NCBI RefSeq assembly: GCF_037975245.1
Contig: NC_092580.1
Span: forward strand, 1,041,001 to 1,105,000
Origin: Apostichopus japonicus
Taxonomy: Eukaryota > Echinodermata > Holothuroidea > Aspidochirotida > Stichopodidae
Length of the DNA stretch: 64,000 nucleotides
Reading direction: 5' to 3'
Position numbers and translations under genes: made by a program. Position 1 is the first letter of the stretch. Each line of letters opens with the position of its first letter. The notes beneath the pieces were generated by a model, which had not been told where the DNA came from, did not search any database, and worked only from the letters and a program-made list of their open reading frames with translations. Below are positions 1 to 8,303 of the stretch, one piece after another.

Positions 1-494
1 TCTATTTCGTGTTTACAGCTGATATCGTATGGGGGGCCATCGTAGATATTGAATATACTTTTAAAGTACGATTCAATTAGCTTTATTTGGTCTTGAGTTT
101 TTGTGATGAGGTTACCTACGTTATCTCTAAGGCCTTGGTCTGTTTTACCTGTGTTTGGGGTTGTAATGGGGTTAATGATTTTTTTAAATTTTCCAAAAGT
201 GTTTCGGGTTTTTATCATTAATTATTAAATCGCAGTTGTTTGGGACGCGGTTTTGTTCATCCGCCAATATTTGTCTGTTTATTGCTATTTAAGTTGGTTA
301 ATTTGGGTTTTTAGAGTTAGGTCTCGGGAGATGATATAGGTTCTACGTAGGCGACGTCTGAGTTTCATAAGTGTAAGGATTTTCTTATTTAGTTTTCGTT
401 TTCTGTTTTGTTTTTAAATGACAGTGTCTTTTGAAAGTATTGAAGATATGATTGATGGGCAACGCTGTCACAGTAATTGTCGATGTAATTTAGC
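1..494 (-). mobile_element. Jockey-like LINE, copy 2, part 1 (5'-truncated, decayed)
   Basis: This segment closely follows the stretch at about 9,830-10,340, the region between endonuclease and reverse transcriptase of the larger LINE on the same strand. Shared runs include the one around 'ggccatc..agatattgaata' and 'gatgaggttacctac'. It runs off the left edge, so its RT part lies outside. No open frame survives. It continues at 1,373 after an interrupting MITE. It is a relic and not an active gene. Identity was judged by eye. Confidence 0.8.
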
Positions 495-545
495 CAGGCG
501 CGGCGGAACGGGAAAATTATTGGGGTGCTAATGTGTTAAGATTAT

Positions 546-612
546 CTAAGCGGAGCGCCACCATGGGTTGATGTGGAGCGTACAAGACAATTTTGGGGTT
601 TTCAAACCCCCA
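546..612 (-). repeat. Shared hAT subterminal module
   Basis: Read on the minus strand this contains TGGTGGCGCTCCGCTTAG exactly, preceded by a related block around TTGTACGCT. The same block occurs at 2085-2133 and 29590-29646. It lies 51 bp inside the element end at 495. Confidence 0.75.
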
Positions 613-1211
613 GATGCCCGGAAACGGCACTTGCCGAGTGTTTTATGCTGCGAATACCTAGCCCTAAGATATGGGTCTCAAGCCTGCAATTTCTCAGATT
701 GCACCAAAAAATCTGTAAAAGCATTGTAATTTGTATATTCGAGGGTGTTTTAAGAGAGTAGCTATTACTCGTAGTGTACTCGCAAAGACGTTTTTGAGTG
801 TAGTAAATTACTACTTGCAATTAAATGCAATAATTAAATAAATGTCCTAAGAAAAAACAGAAAGCATTTCTTAATGTCAACAAATGGGTAATTCCAAACC
901 ATGTGCAGTTGCCAACAAATTTCTATGAACCAAGCACAGTCACGAATGCATGTACCCTATACAGTACAGGTGAAATGCTAATATTGTGTTTTTGTTCGTT
1001 TAATAATTAATTGCGCACATAGAGCCATGTTCCACGCCTTGCGTGTACTCGTAGTGTAAACGCAAATTTTGATGAGTGTATAGCGTTTAGCTTATTACAC
1101 TCTTATTTAAAACACTAATATTCGATGAGGCATGATAGAGACAATCAATTATCATATCGTTTGAATGCTCTGGCTGCAATGCTCCGCACCTACCCTCCCC
1201 CCCCCCCATGT

Positions 1212-1269
1212 CCCTGAAGGATATATCCATGGGAAATGTGCTACCATTGGAAGGATATATCTTTCAGGG
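1212..1269. repeat. Imperfect palindrome inside the MITE
   Basis: Arms 1212-1228 and 1253-1269 are reverse complements at 16 of 17 positions (core GATATATCC) around a 24-nt spacer. It could form a hairpin. Confidence 0.75.
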
Positions 1270-1372
1270 GATGTTGGAGAACTGGCTGAAATGAGGCAAA
1301 TCATTGGCCTAAGACGTAGTTGTGTTGCGCTTACCCCCCCCCCCCCCCGGTTCCGCCGCCACTGAATTTAGC

Positions 1373-1763
1373 TCGTTGTTTTGGTTGTTGTATTTTGGGA
1401 GTCTGTTTTATTGTAATTATACGTCACTTCGTTATTTGGTATGCGGTTGAGGTTTATGTCTAGCTCAAAAACGAGTGGAAAAATTGTCACTGATTTAGTC
1501 ATCTTCTAGGATTTGTATCGAATGTGTTTAAGTTGCGAGGTGATTTGAGGTTACATGGGTAGTCAAGTAGTTCTGTAATATTGTTTATTGGGTTTATCCT
1601 AGGATTGGTACTTTGGCTAATTATCGTTAAGTTGTATTTATCACATATTTCTAAGAGATTTGCCTTTTTCAGAAAAAATAATGTGGGCAATTACTAGGAG
1701 TTTTGTATTTTTATTAGAACATATATATGCTATGCTGGATATGGGCTCATTTGGGGGACTATA
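1373..1763 (-). mobile_element. Jockey-like LINE, copy 2, part 2 (endonuclease relic)
   Basis: This matches about 10,365-10,740 of the larger LINE, the apurinic-type endonuclease region, for example the tract around 'gtaattatacgt' and the end 'gatatgggctcatttgggg'. Similarity stops near 1763, so the copy is 5'-truncated in its own orientation, as is usual for target-primed reverse transcription. Stops interrupt the endonuclease frame: the region corresponding to the SDHFPLL motif of the other copy is broken. Together with 1-494 it gives the pre-insertion sequence that dates the MITE as the younger event. Confidence 0.78.
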
Positions 1764-1866
1764 ATCATACCACGAAAGTGTCCATTAGGTATAGGTTGCA
1801 TTGAGGGTGTGTTATTCTTTCGTCAAATGGCGTACCATGGGGGGGGGGAGGGGGTGGTCTATCTGG

Positions 1867-2201
1867 CAGTGGCGGAGCGTCCATACAGTCAGGGGGCGGT
1901 TCCCCCCCCCCCCTGACGGACTCAAATGGACTGCTGGCGCCCTTTGTTAGCTTTTTACCACTTTATATGCTATTATTGACGTTTTTATTGCGCTCTCATC
2001 TACCTATTGACATTTATCCTTTATCTGCAAATTAGCAAGGCCCGGAAAGTGTCATTTCCGCCGATCTAAGGAGCATCTTTATTCAAAATTTTCGGTACGC
2101 TCCGCGCCAAACCCGTGGTGGCGCTCCGCTTAGATAGTTTCGAAAGCGCCCCTACAGACCATTCTCGCCCCCCTTGACCAATACCCTTAGCTCCGCCACT
2201 G
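1867..2201. mobile_element. hAT-like MITE with CAGTGGCGGAGC ends
   Basis: It begins CAGTGGCGGAGC and ends GCTCCGCCACTG, a perfect 12-bp terminal inverted repeat. A poly-C tract (1902-1914) lies inside, and at 2116-2133 it has the 18-nt core TGGTGGCGCTCCGCTTAG. No target duplication is visible: the flanking 8-mers are ctatctgg and caaatgac. It has therefore either lost a flank or arisen by recombination between copies. There is no coding capacity. Family assignment follows from the ends and the shared subterminal module. Confidence 0.72.
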
Positions 2202-2205
2202 CAAA

Positions 2206-3345
2206 TGACCCGATAGAAATACGTGTTCTTTATAAGTGCACAATTTTGAAAAACCCCTCTTTTCAGCCCCCTCTTGTCCTCTCTGAAACACCCATCGACA
2301 TTAAAATTAGACGTGGAATAGAAGACACCCTTGTCTTTGTTATACACTAATTTCGTGTAATTATCTGACCGGGAAAGGCTTTTTGTTTATATGATTTCTA
2401 TTTTTTTCATAAATCACAAATCATTTTTTCCCCCTGCACGCCCCCACACAGCACCCAATTCCAAAATAAACTTCAGATTCGTAATCAGCGTGTCGCGAAC
2501 TACCAGAAAAGATACACATTTATCGCCTTTGCGACAAAAAGTTTTTTCACCTTTAAAAACCGTAAGCAGTTTTTTCCAAAATTTATGCCAAAATTTGACC
2601 CATTTATTCATAAATGTCAAGATAAAACTCAAGATGACAAACAAGGGTTTGATTTGACTGCTTTGAAATCACGTATCACTGGCAAGATGCGTCGAGCGCC
2701 CTTTTATTTCGCTCAGTTTGCAACTTTTCAGAGGAACAATAGAAAACGGAAAAACTTTTAGGGGCAACAAAAGATTTTAATCCTTTGTTCGTCGTAAAAG
2801 TTTTTCGGTCTTACTTTTTCAAGTTTGAGGTGCAAAAACTTGTTGTCGCAAATTCGATAAATGTGTATCTTTTCTGGTAGTTCGCGACACGCTGATTACG
2901 AATCTGAAGTTTATTTTGGAATTGGGTATCAAAAAGAAGTACTTTTTAAACTTTTCAGACAAAAAACCTATTTTTGTCGCAAATAAAAATTGCCAAAAAT
3001 TGACCCCAAATCGATTTCGCCCATATGACGTGACAGGGGGTAACCGATGCTCAGGAGCCCAAATCTGCAACTCCCAGGTCCATATCTGCTTCCGTTCGGG
3101 AGATACGTGGTCTCAAAGGACCCGATAGAAATACGTGTTCTTTTTAAGTGCACAATTTGGAAAACCCCCTCTTTTAAGGCCCCTCTCTTGTCCTCTCTGA
3201 AGCACCCATCGAAATTAAAATTAGACGTGGAGTAGAAGACACCCTTGTCTTTGTTATACACTTATTTCGTGTAATTATCTGACCGAGTGACCGGAAAAGG
3301 CTTTTTGTTTATATGATTTCTATTTTTTTCATAAGTCATAAATCT
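2206..3345. repeat. Complex repeat: direct copies flanking an inverted repeat
   Basis: The segment 2206-2420 recurs almost intact in the same direction at 3119-3345. Between them, 2456-2545 and 2835-2926 are reverse complements of each other (core around 'gtgtcgcgaactaccag'). A second smaller palindrome lies at about 2745-2807. Several short ORFs here are only reflections of the repeat. The layout resembles a foldback element or two opposed copies of a non-autonomous transposon. No family was recognised. Confidence 0.7.
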
Positions 3346-3390
3346 GGACTTTGAAGTTTAAATATTAGAAACGAGCATTAATTCTCAACA

Positions 3391-3462
3391 GTTCTAGTGG
3401 CGCAGTTGGTAGTGCTCTGGACTGACAAACTCCGTGTCTCAGGTTCGATTCCCAGACAGAGC
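3391..3462 (+). tRNA. tRNA-like sequence, unit 1 (probably not a functional tRNA)
   Basis: This is exactly 72 nt with canonical tRNA spacing. The A box is TGGCGCAGTTGG and the B box GGTTCGATTCC. The D stem (GCGC/GTGC) pairs, and five of seven acceptor positions pair (one as G-U). The anticodon and T stems pair poorly. The loop position reads CTGACAA, so the triplet in the anticodon place is GAC. T-runs follow, as in a Pol III terminator. The weak stems argue for a tRNA-derived element rather than a translating tRNA. Confidence 0.5.
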
Positions 3463-3542
3463 ATTTTGATTTTTTTCTCTTTTCCTTCTTCCATTCTGGA
3501 CTTTGAAGTTTAAATATTAGAAACGAGCATTACTTCTCAACA

Positions 3543-3614
3543 GTTCTAGTGGCGCAGTTGGTAGTGCTCTGGACTCACAAACTCCGTGTCTCAGGTTCGA
3601 TTCCCAGACACAGC
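3543..3614 (+). tRNA. tRNA-like sequence, unit 2
   Basis: A 72-nt copy of unit 1. It differs in the putative anticodon triplet (CAC instead of GAC) and reads ACACAGC instead of ACAGAGC in the 3' acceptor strand, which removes acceptor pairing. The A and B boxes are unchanged. Confidence 0.45.
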
Positions 3615-3693
3615 ATTTTGATTTTTTCTCTTTTCCTTCTTCCATTCTGGACTTTGAAGTTTAAATATTAGAAACGAGCATTAATTCTCAACA

Positions 3694-3765
3694 GTTCTAG
3701 TGGCGCAGTTGGTAGTGCTCTGGACTGACAAACTCCGTGTCTCAGGTTCGATTCCCAGACAGAGC
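3694..3765 (+). tRNA. tRNA-like sequence, unit 3
   Basis: A 72-nt copy essentially identical to unit 1, with intact A and B boxes and a T-rich tail. Confidence 0.48.
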
Positions 3766-3845
3766 ATTTTGATTTTCTTTTCTTTTCCTTCTTCCATTCT
3801 GGACTTTGAAGTTTAAATATTAGAAACGAGCATTAATTCTCAACA

Positions 3846-3928
3846 GTTCTAGTGGCGCAGTTGGTAGTGCTCTGGACTGGAGAGACACAGACAAACTCCA
3901 TGTCTCCGGTTCGATTCCCAGACAGAGC
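3846..3928 (+). tRNA. tRNA-like sequence, unit 4, with 11-nt insertion in the anticodon loop
   Basis: Same boxes as unit 1, but 83 nt long. The extra GAGAGACACAG lies within the anticodon-loop position, where tRNA introns normally sit. The B-box arm reads CTCCGG instead of CTCAGG. Unlike the other units it is not followed by the T-rich tail. Confidence 0.45.
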
Positions 3929-4025
3929 ATCATGTCTGCGGTTAATGTCTAGACAGAGCCTTTTACTTTTCTGTTCTTTGGAGGGAGTGGAAGTATAAAT
4001 ATAAGAAACGAAGTTTTTCCAGAGG

Positions 4026-4104
4026 GAACCGAAATGGTGTAATTGGTTATTCCATCGTTCAGTAAGCGATTGGTTTGGATTGCATCGGTTCAAGCCCCAG
4101 GTGA
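4026..4104 (+). tRNA. Second, unrelated tRNA-like sequence
   Basis: A-box match TGGTGTAATTGG and B-box match CGGTTCAAGCCCC with about tRNA-sized spacing. The stems are not convincingly paired, so it is a tRNA-derived relic or SINE head. It runs directly into the splice-donor-rich minisatellite. Confidence 0.4.
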
Positions 4105-4372
4105 GTATTCGCAAAAGGAGTTCTGACAAGTGGATAAGGTGAATCCCGAAGGCGGGCGGTCCCCCTCCTCCTGGCAGGTGGACAAGGTGAGTACCGAGGG
4201 TGACAGGTGAGAGGGGGGAGGATGAGAGGGGGTGAGGGTGCGGACAAGGTGAGGTCGCCGCCCCCTCCCCCTGACAAGGTAAAGGCGCGGACAAGTGGAG
4301 TTCGCCGCCACCCCTCCCCCTGACAAGGTTCAACGCGGACAAGGTGAGTTCGCCGCCACCCCTCCCCCTGAC
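4095..4372 (+). repeat. GC-rich minisatellite with repeated splice-donor-like words
   Basis: Degenerate units of about 45-55 bp are built from 'gacaaggtgag' followed by 'ttcgccgcc' and 'cccctccccctgac'. Overlapping minus-strand ORFs of up to 169 codons exist only because the repeat is GC-rich and lacks stops; they are not genes. Confidence 0.8.
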
Positions 4373-4475
4373 TAGCCAATCGGGGGTGAGGGAGTAGTGG
4401 AGAAAATGTTTTTACAAAAAAAGACTAAGTCCAAACAGCAGGATCTTTAAATATTTGTAAAGCTTTACAAACCAG

Positions 4476-4552
4476 AGGCCCACCTAATGGTCTAGTGGTA
4501 AAGACTTTTGCTTTTGCATCTCAAGGTCCCAGGCTCAAACTCAATCTTTGCT
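4476..4552 (+). tRNA. Third, degenerate tRNA-like sequence
   Basis: The run TGGTCTAGTGGTA fits an A box of the Glu/Asp/Gln tRNA type, and GGCTCAAACTC is a weakened B box. Stems are poor, so this is probably a SINE fragment. Confidence 0.3.
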
Positions 4553-4559
4553 TTTCCTT

Positions 4560-6080
4560 TTACAATACTCATGTAAAAGGAAGAAAAAAAGGAAAAAAAA
4601 GAATGATACTTTGAAATAACTTCTTTTTTTTAATGACAAATCAGTTCATGGACAGGATATACCTTCATCCCTCCCACCACAGTTAATACCCTTCAACTAC
4701 CTGTCCAGAAACAGGTTATCCCTCATCAAATTATTATGCAAATACTAATCAAAACATGCAATACATATTTCATAAACATTCTTAGTGATACCTGCATCTA
4801 CTATTGAGATGGTTGGGTGACAACAGACAGTTTCTATAATGTTTCTATTATTTATAATATCAGCCTGGAGGGCAGTTATTTAATGATACTAAGCAGTCAC
4901 ATGTACATATGGGATAAGCCTATGGCCTTTTTACTTCACACCAGGTGGCTATCCAATTCACACCAGTACATTCTTTTTGGACATTTTTTTTTAAACATTT
5001 GGAAGACCATTTCAACATGAGGGGAAAAAGAATTGATTTCTCCTAGATAAAAATAATAACCCCATCTTACTTTAGCCAGATAGGGCTTGAATCCATAGGT
5101 TTGCTTGACGACAAGTTCCCAACAAAAAGGAGTTGGCCTTCCATGGCTGATTGCTGATTCAGTTTACAATACCATGGCGCCCCTGCTACCATCAATAAAA
5201 TTGTCTTTAACTTTCATTTACTAACTAAACCTGATTTTGAATTAATTTTAGATAACTCAATTTTTACATTTTTTGCCCTCCAGTTTGAAAAAGGAAACGT
5301 TACTACCATAGCACAAACAACATATATGTGGAAAGGTTGCTCCCTTTCATTGCTGTCTCAATCACCCCCCCCCCCCCCCGGCTCCGACTACCACACCCCA
5401 AATTATATACACGAAGAGTGCATTATTGAAAGTTTCTTTAAATATAGCCTTATCATGCAGCAAACCTGTGCTACTGCAAACTGAAAATTCAATTCAAAGA
5501 TTCTCCCTCTTCACTTTCATTTCTCCTTCTCTATCCTTCGCCTCACCACCCCCCACCCCACCCCTGGTCCTTCCAACTACCATCCATAACTCCTGCCAAT
5601 ATTAAATTCAGTCACCTTATCATGCCCCCATAAAGTGTCAGTCAGTCAAGCACCACAATGTTTGTAGACCAAGAAATCAACAACCGAAACCCATTTTTAA
5701 AACTTTAAAGCCCCATCAAATAAAGATGCTGTTTTTTTCTTCTTTTTCTCTAAACAAGATAAACACACAAACACCAAATCCAAAATATATAAAATTCCAA
5801 TTCCCATTTTGAATATTTTTCAAATTTTGTTTGCCAAGCCAGGTTAAAAAAGTGAGTGTTATTCTTTTTGGCCTTCCTTTGTTGCAATGCAAACACAGAG
5901 GTGTTTGCATTGCAACAAGGTGTAGTTTTCTATACTAAAAAACAAATAAAATCAAATAAAACTTAAATAAAAGATGATTATAGCACATGCAGGAGAAGAG
6001 TGAGAGCCCTCCCAAATACTACCGGCTTATGTATACAAAAGACCTTTTTCCGAAATCCATTTTCCGACATCGTGGCAAAT
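4560..6080. other. No gene recognised
   Basis: AT-rich sequence with a poly-C tract near 5365 and a CT-rich stretch at 5500-5580. I see no supported exon. Part of it may be 3' flank or 3' UTR of the SRP68 exons, which point this way. Confidence 0.6.
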
Positions 6081-6086
6081 CGAGAG

Positions 6087-6385
6087 TTACTTTTCACCCC
6101 CGCTCCACCATCCACGCAGGAACCCACCCAGACCCCCCTGCGGGGACGATTTATTCTGTTCCAGTTTCTCATCCAAGGAGGGTAACTCTATATGGTTCAG
6201 AGCTATGTCAAAGAAGAGCGGTTTGCACGGTGACGGCTTAAAGTCCAGTGGAAATGTGGTGAAGTTGGGCTTGGCGGCCAGGTCCGGCTGGTTGGCGTTG
6301 TACCGGTCAAGCCATTCCGCCAGCGGTCGATTGTCCTTCAGACCGAGTTGCGCCATTCCTTTGCTGATGAAAGGTTCATTGCAAT
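6087..6385 (-). CDS. SRP68: SRP68, last coding exon
   Basis: This encodes the C-terminus of signal recognition particle subunit SRP68, which with SRP72 binds the SRP RNA and takes part in cotranslational targeting to the endoplasmic reticulum. The run KPLFFDIALNHIELPSLDEK is the conserved end of SRP68, in which the hydrophobic and acidic residues match the vertebrate protein; the short basic/glycine tail to the stop at 6087-6089 also fits. The upstream boundary is a good acceptor (TTTTTCAG at 6386-6393), so the ATG at 6420 lies in the intron and is not a start. The frame joins the exon at 7576-7648 in phase 1, giving an Asp codon across the junction. There is no disablement in this exon. Confidence 0.92.
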
Positions 6386-6393
6386 CTGAAAAA

Positions 6394-7570
6394 TGAACGC
6401 AGAGAGGTTCTTGGTAAGCCATGTTTTTTTTTTTATGTATTCTTGGGTGGAGGGTATTTTCTATGGGTGAGGATAATCCGGAGGGTGGGGGAAGTCAATT
6501 CAATTAACTGTGAGAAATGTCATTGAATTAGGAACCACCTAAGGCCTATTCTCATCTTTGTAGTAAGTTTGTCACCTTGAGCTACGTGACAGTTCATAAG
6601 TAGGGGGGGGGGTATATTCGAGTGGAATTTGGGATTCAAATCCCTGAATAGAGAAAGTTTACAAAAACTTGTTAATTTGCAGTCATTTTTTGTTATTGCT
6701 GTCACAAACAGAAATGGATACCCACTTTCTATTATTTGTAGATGACAGAGACTGGTTCAATCGCAGTCTACAAGGCCAGATAAACTCTTTATATTTTGGC
6801 TTTCAATTTCTTTATTCTGACAAATTTCGATAGTACAAAAGACGGCAGTTTTGATCAGGCTTTTGATACTTCCTTGTGATCCCTGAACATCATACATTCA
6901 GCTACAAGCAAAAATAACTGTTGTCTGTCCTGTCCACCACAATAATCCTATTGTAATATTTTCAGACCCTAAGGGCTAATAGGTCTCTTCCCCCCCCCCC
7001 CAAAAAAAAAAGGTGTGAAAAGGGGCGGTGCTGCTTCCAACCGAATGAATCTTTTCACTCATTGTTTAACCAAAGAGAAAAATTTGGGAAAGAAAACAAC
7101 AGATTATTAATATAAAGGCCATATTTCTCTGAATCATTGTCTATGCTCTGATGGAATACATTTGTTCCAGTAGCAGGGTTCAATTCCAAGGTTCCAAATG
7201 GACACGGCAGTTTAATCTGCATTTTCCTGACGATCAGACCCAAAAGAGAACATCGATATGTCTCTCCACTGTTATCCCAAAGAAGAAACCTTTCAGAAAC
7301 TCAAGGGTACTAAAGGATTTCTTCCTTTTAAATTAACCAGCGTCCTACACAAAATTAACAGGGTAGTAACATGATGGTCTCTGCCTGATTCCCCCTCCCC
7401 CCCACCCAATTTCTTTTCTTAAAGTTTTGGTATTCATCCTTTCATATATAGTCCATCTTGCATTTTGCCTTTTGAAAAACAAGAATCCTTAATCTTCATC
7501 CAAAGCAGCAAAAAGTTTCTTGCCAAACACAGTACATTGATTATTATTATTATTATATTATTATTAAGTA
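6394..7570. other. Intron between the two SRP68 exons
   Basis: AT-rich, with poly-G (6603-6612), poly-C/poly-A (6990-7010) and an (ATT)n run at 7540-7566. No other gene seen. Confidence 0.6.
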
Positions 7571-7575
7571 CATAC

Positions 7576-7648
7576 CTAGAATGGAGGCCGCCTGAGCAGA
7601 GTACTTCAAGTCGTTGATATCTTGCGCAAGAGTGTCCAATTCCTCTAC
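7576..7648 (-). CDS. SRP68: SRP68, penultimate coding exon
   Basis: This 73-bp exon encodes VEELDTLAQDINDLKYSAQA followed by ASIL. It corresponds to the SRP68 segment just before the conserved C-terminus (the QAAAIL region of vertebrate SRP68). It has an AG acceptor after 7648 and a GTATGT donor below 7576. It ends in phase 1, and its last G completes a codon with the first two bases of the exon at 6385. I found no further SRP68 exons upstream in the window. The next 4 kb in that direction is a LINE, so the gene is either split by a long intron or is only a 3' fragment. Confidence 0.82.
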
Positions 7649-7679
7649 CTATTGATTAAATGAAACCAAATCTAATCAT

Positions 7680-7872
7680 GATGTCTTTAGGGAGTTTAGA
7701 GTTTAGGGAGTTTTTAGGGAGTGTCACTACCCGACAAGCCCTATAGGGTTTTTTAATACACTTCCTTTCACAAGTTTTGTTTCTTATCTCCTATGTCATA
7801 TGTCATACTTATGTCATACTTATGTTAAAATAGAACAAAAATCAATAAATGAAATGAAATAAATGAAATTAG
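7680..7872 (+). mobile_element. LINE 3' end (CR1/L2-like, severely truncated)
   Basis: A GGAGTGT...ACACTTCC hairpin (about 7716-7765) is followed by CTTTCAC and a tail of repeated 'aatgaaat' units. The order hairpin, CTTCCTTTCAC, A-rich tandem tail is the same as at the 3' ends at 42,632 and 63,737. No coding part remains. Confidence 0.62.
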
Positions 7873-8303
7873 TTACCTTTTTTTTTTAATTCGAGTAAAA
7901 GGTTTGTCTTTGTTGTTGTTGATATCAAATCAAAAGGAGTTTAACCCCTGGTCGACCTGGCGAGAGGTCCTACGGGGGATAATAAGTTTGTTTTTATAGA
8001 ATAGACATTTTTTTTTTTTTTCTTGGAAAGGTTGTCTATGTTCAGTCAGGGAATTGCTGGTAAATGAAGTCTTATATATTTATATTGGACAGGATAGCCA
8101 TAATCATACCCGAGGTCAGAGTCAAAGAGTCACTTAGGGAGGGATTTCTAAAGGAGAGGAATTTTTTAAGTACTGAGAATTGTGGAGACGGAGTGGTTTC
8201 TATTGTTTGGGTAGGGAGTGGTTGTGGTTTCTATTGTTTGGTAACAATATAATCTGTATATATAAGTATACTTGGGCCTAGAACCATTTAGAAAAGGATT
8301 TTT

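Larger units (their letters stand above)
495..1364. mobile_element. hAT-like non-autonomous element (MITE) inside a LINE
   Basis: The element begins CAGGCGCGGCGGAAC and ends GTTCCGCCGCCACTG, so its 15-bp ends match as inverted repeats at 13 of 15 positions. It is bounded by a perfect 8-bp duplication AATTTAGC at 487-494 and 1365-1372. The flanking LINE sequence resumes across it when compared with the intact copy at about 10,300-10,370. An 8-bp duplication with CAG-type ends is the signature of hAT transposition. There is no transposase; the small ORFs inside look random. It carries two poly-C tracts, a 17-bp palindrome (1212-1269) and a subterminal module at 546-610 shared with other MITEs here. 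Confidence 0.88.
3344..3962 (+). repeat. Tandem array of four ~151-bp tRNA-like units
   Basis: Four copies start near 3344, 3496, 3646 and 3799. Each has a leader ('ctggactttgaagtttaaa'), a tRNA-like part with split Pol III boxes, then T-rich sequence. Units are nearly identical, so the array is young. It could be a tRNA-derived SINE multimer or a small tRNA-like gene cluster. Confidence 0.85.

Noticed and set aside
3833-4379. Overlapping minus-strand ORFs up to 169 codons
   Set aside because: They run through the tRNA-like unit and a GC-rich minisatellite; composition is repeat-driven and there is no domain.
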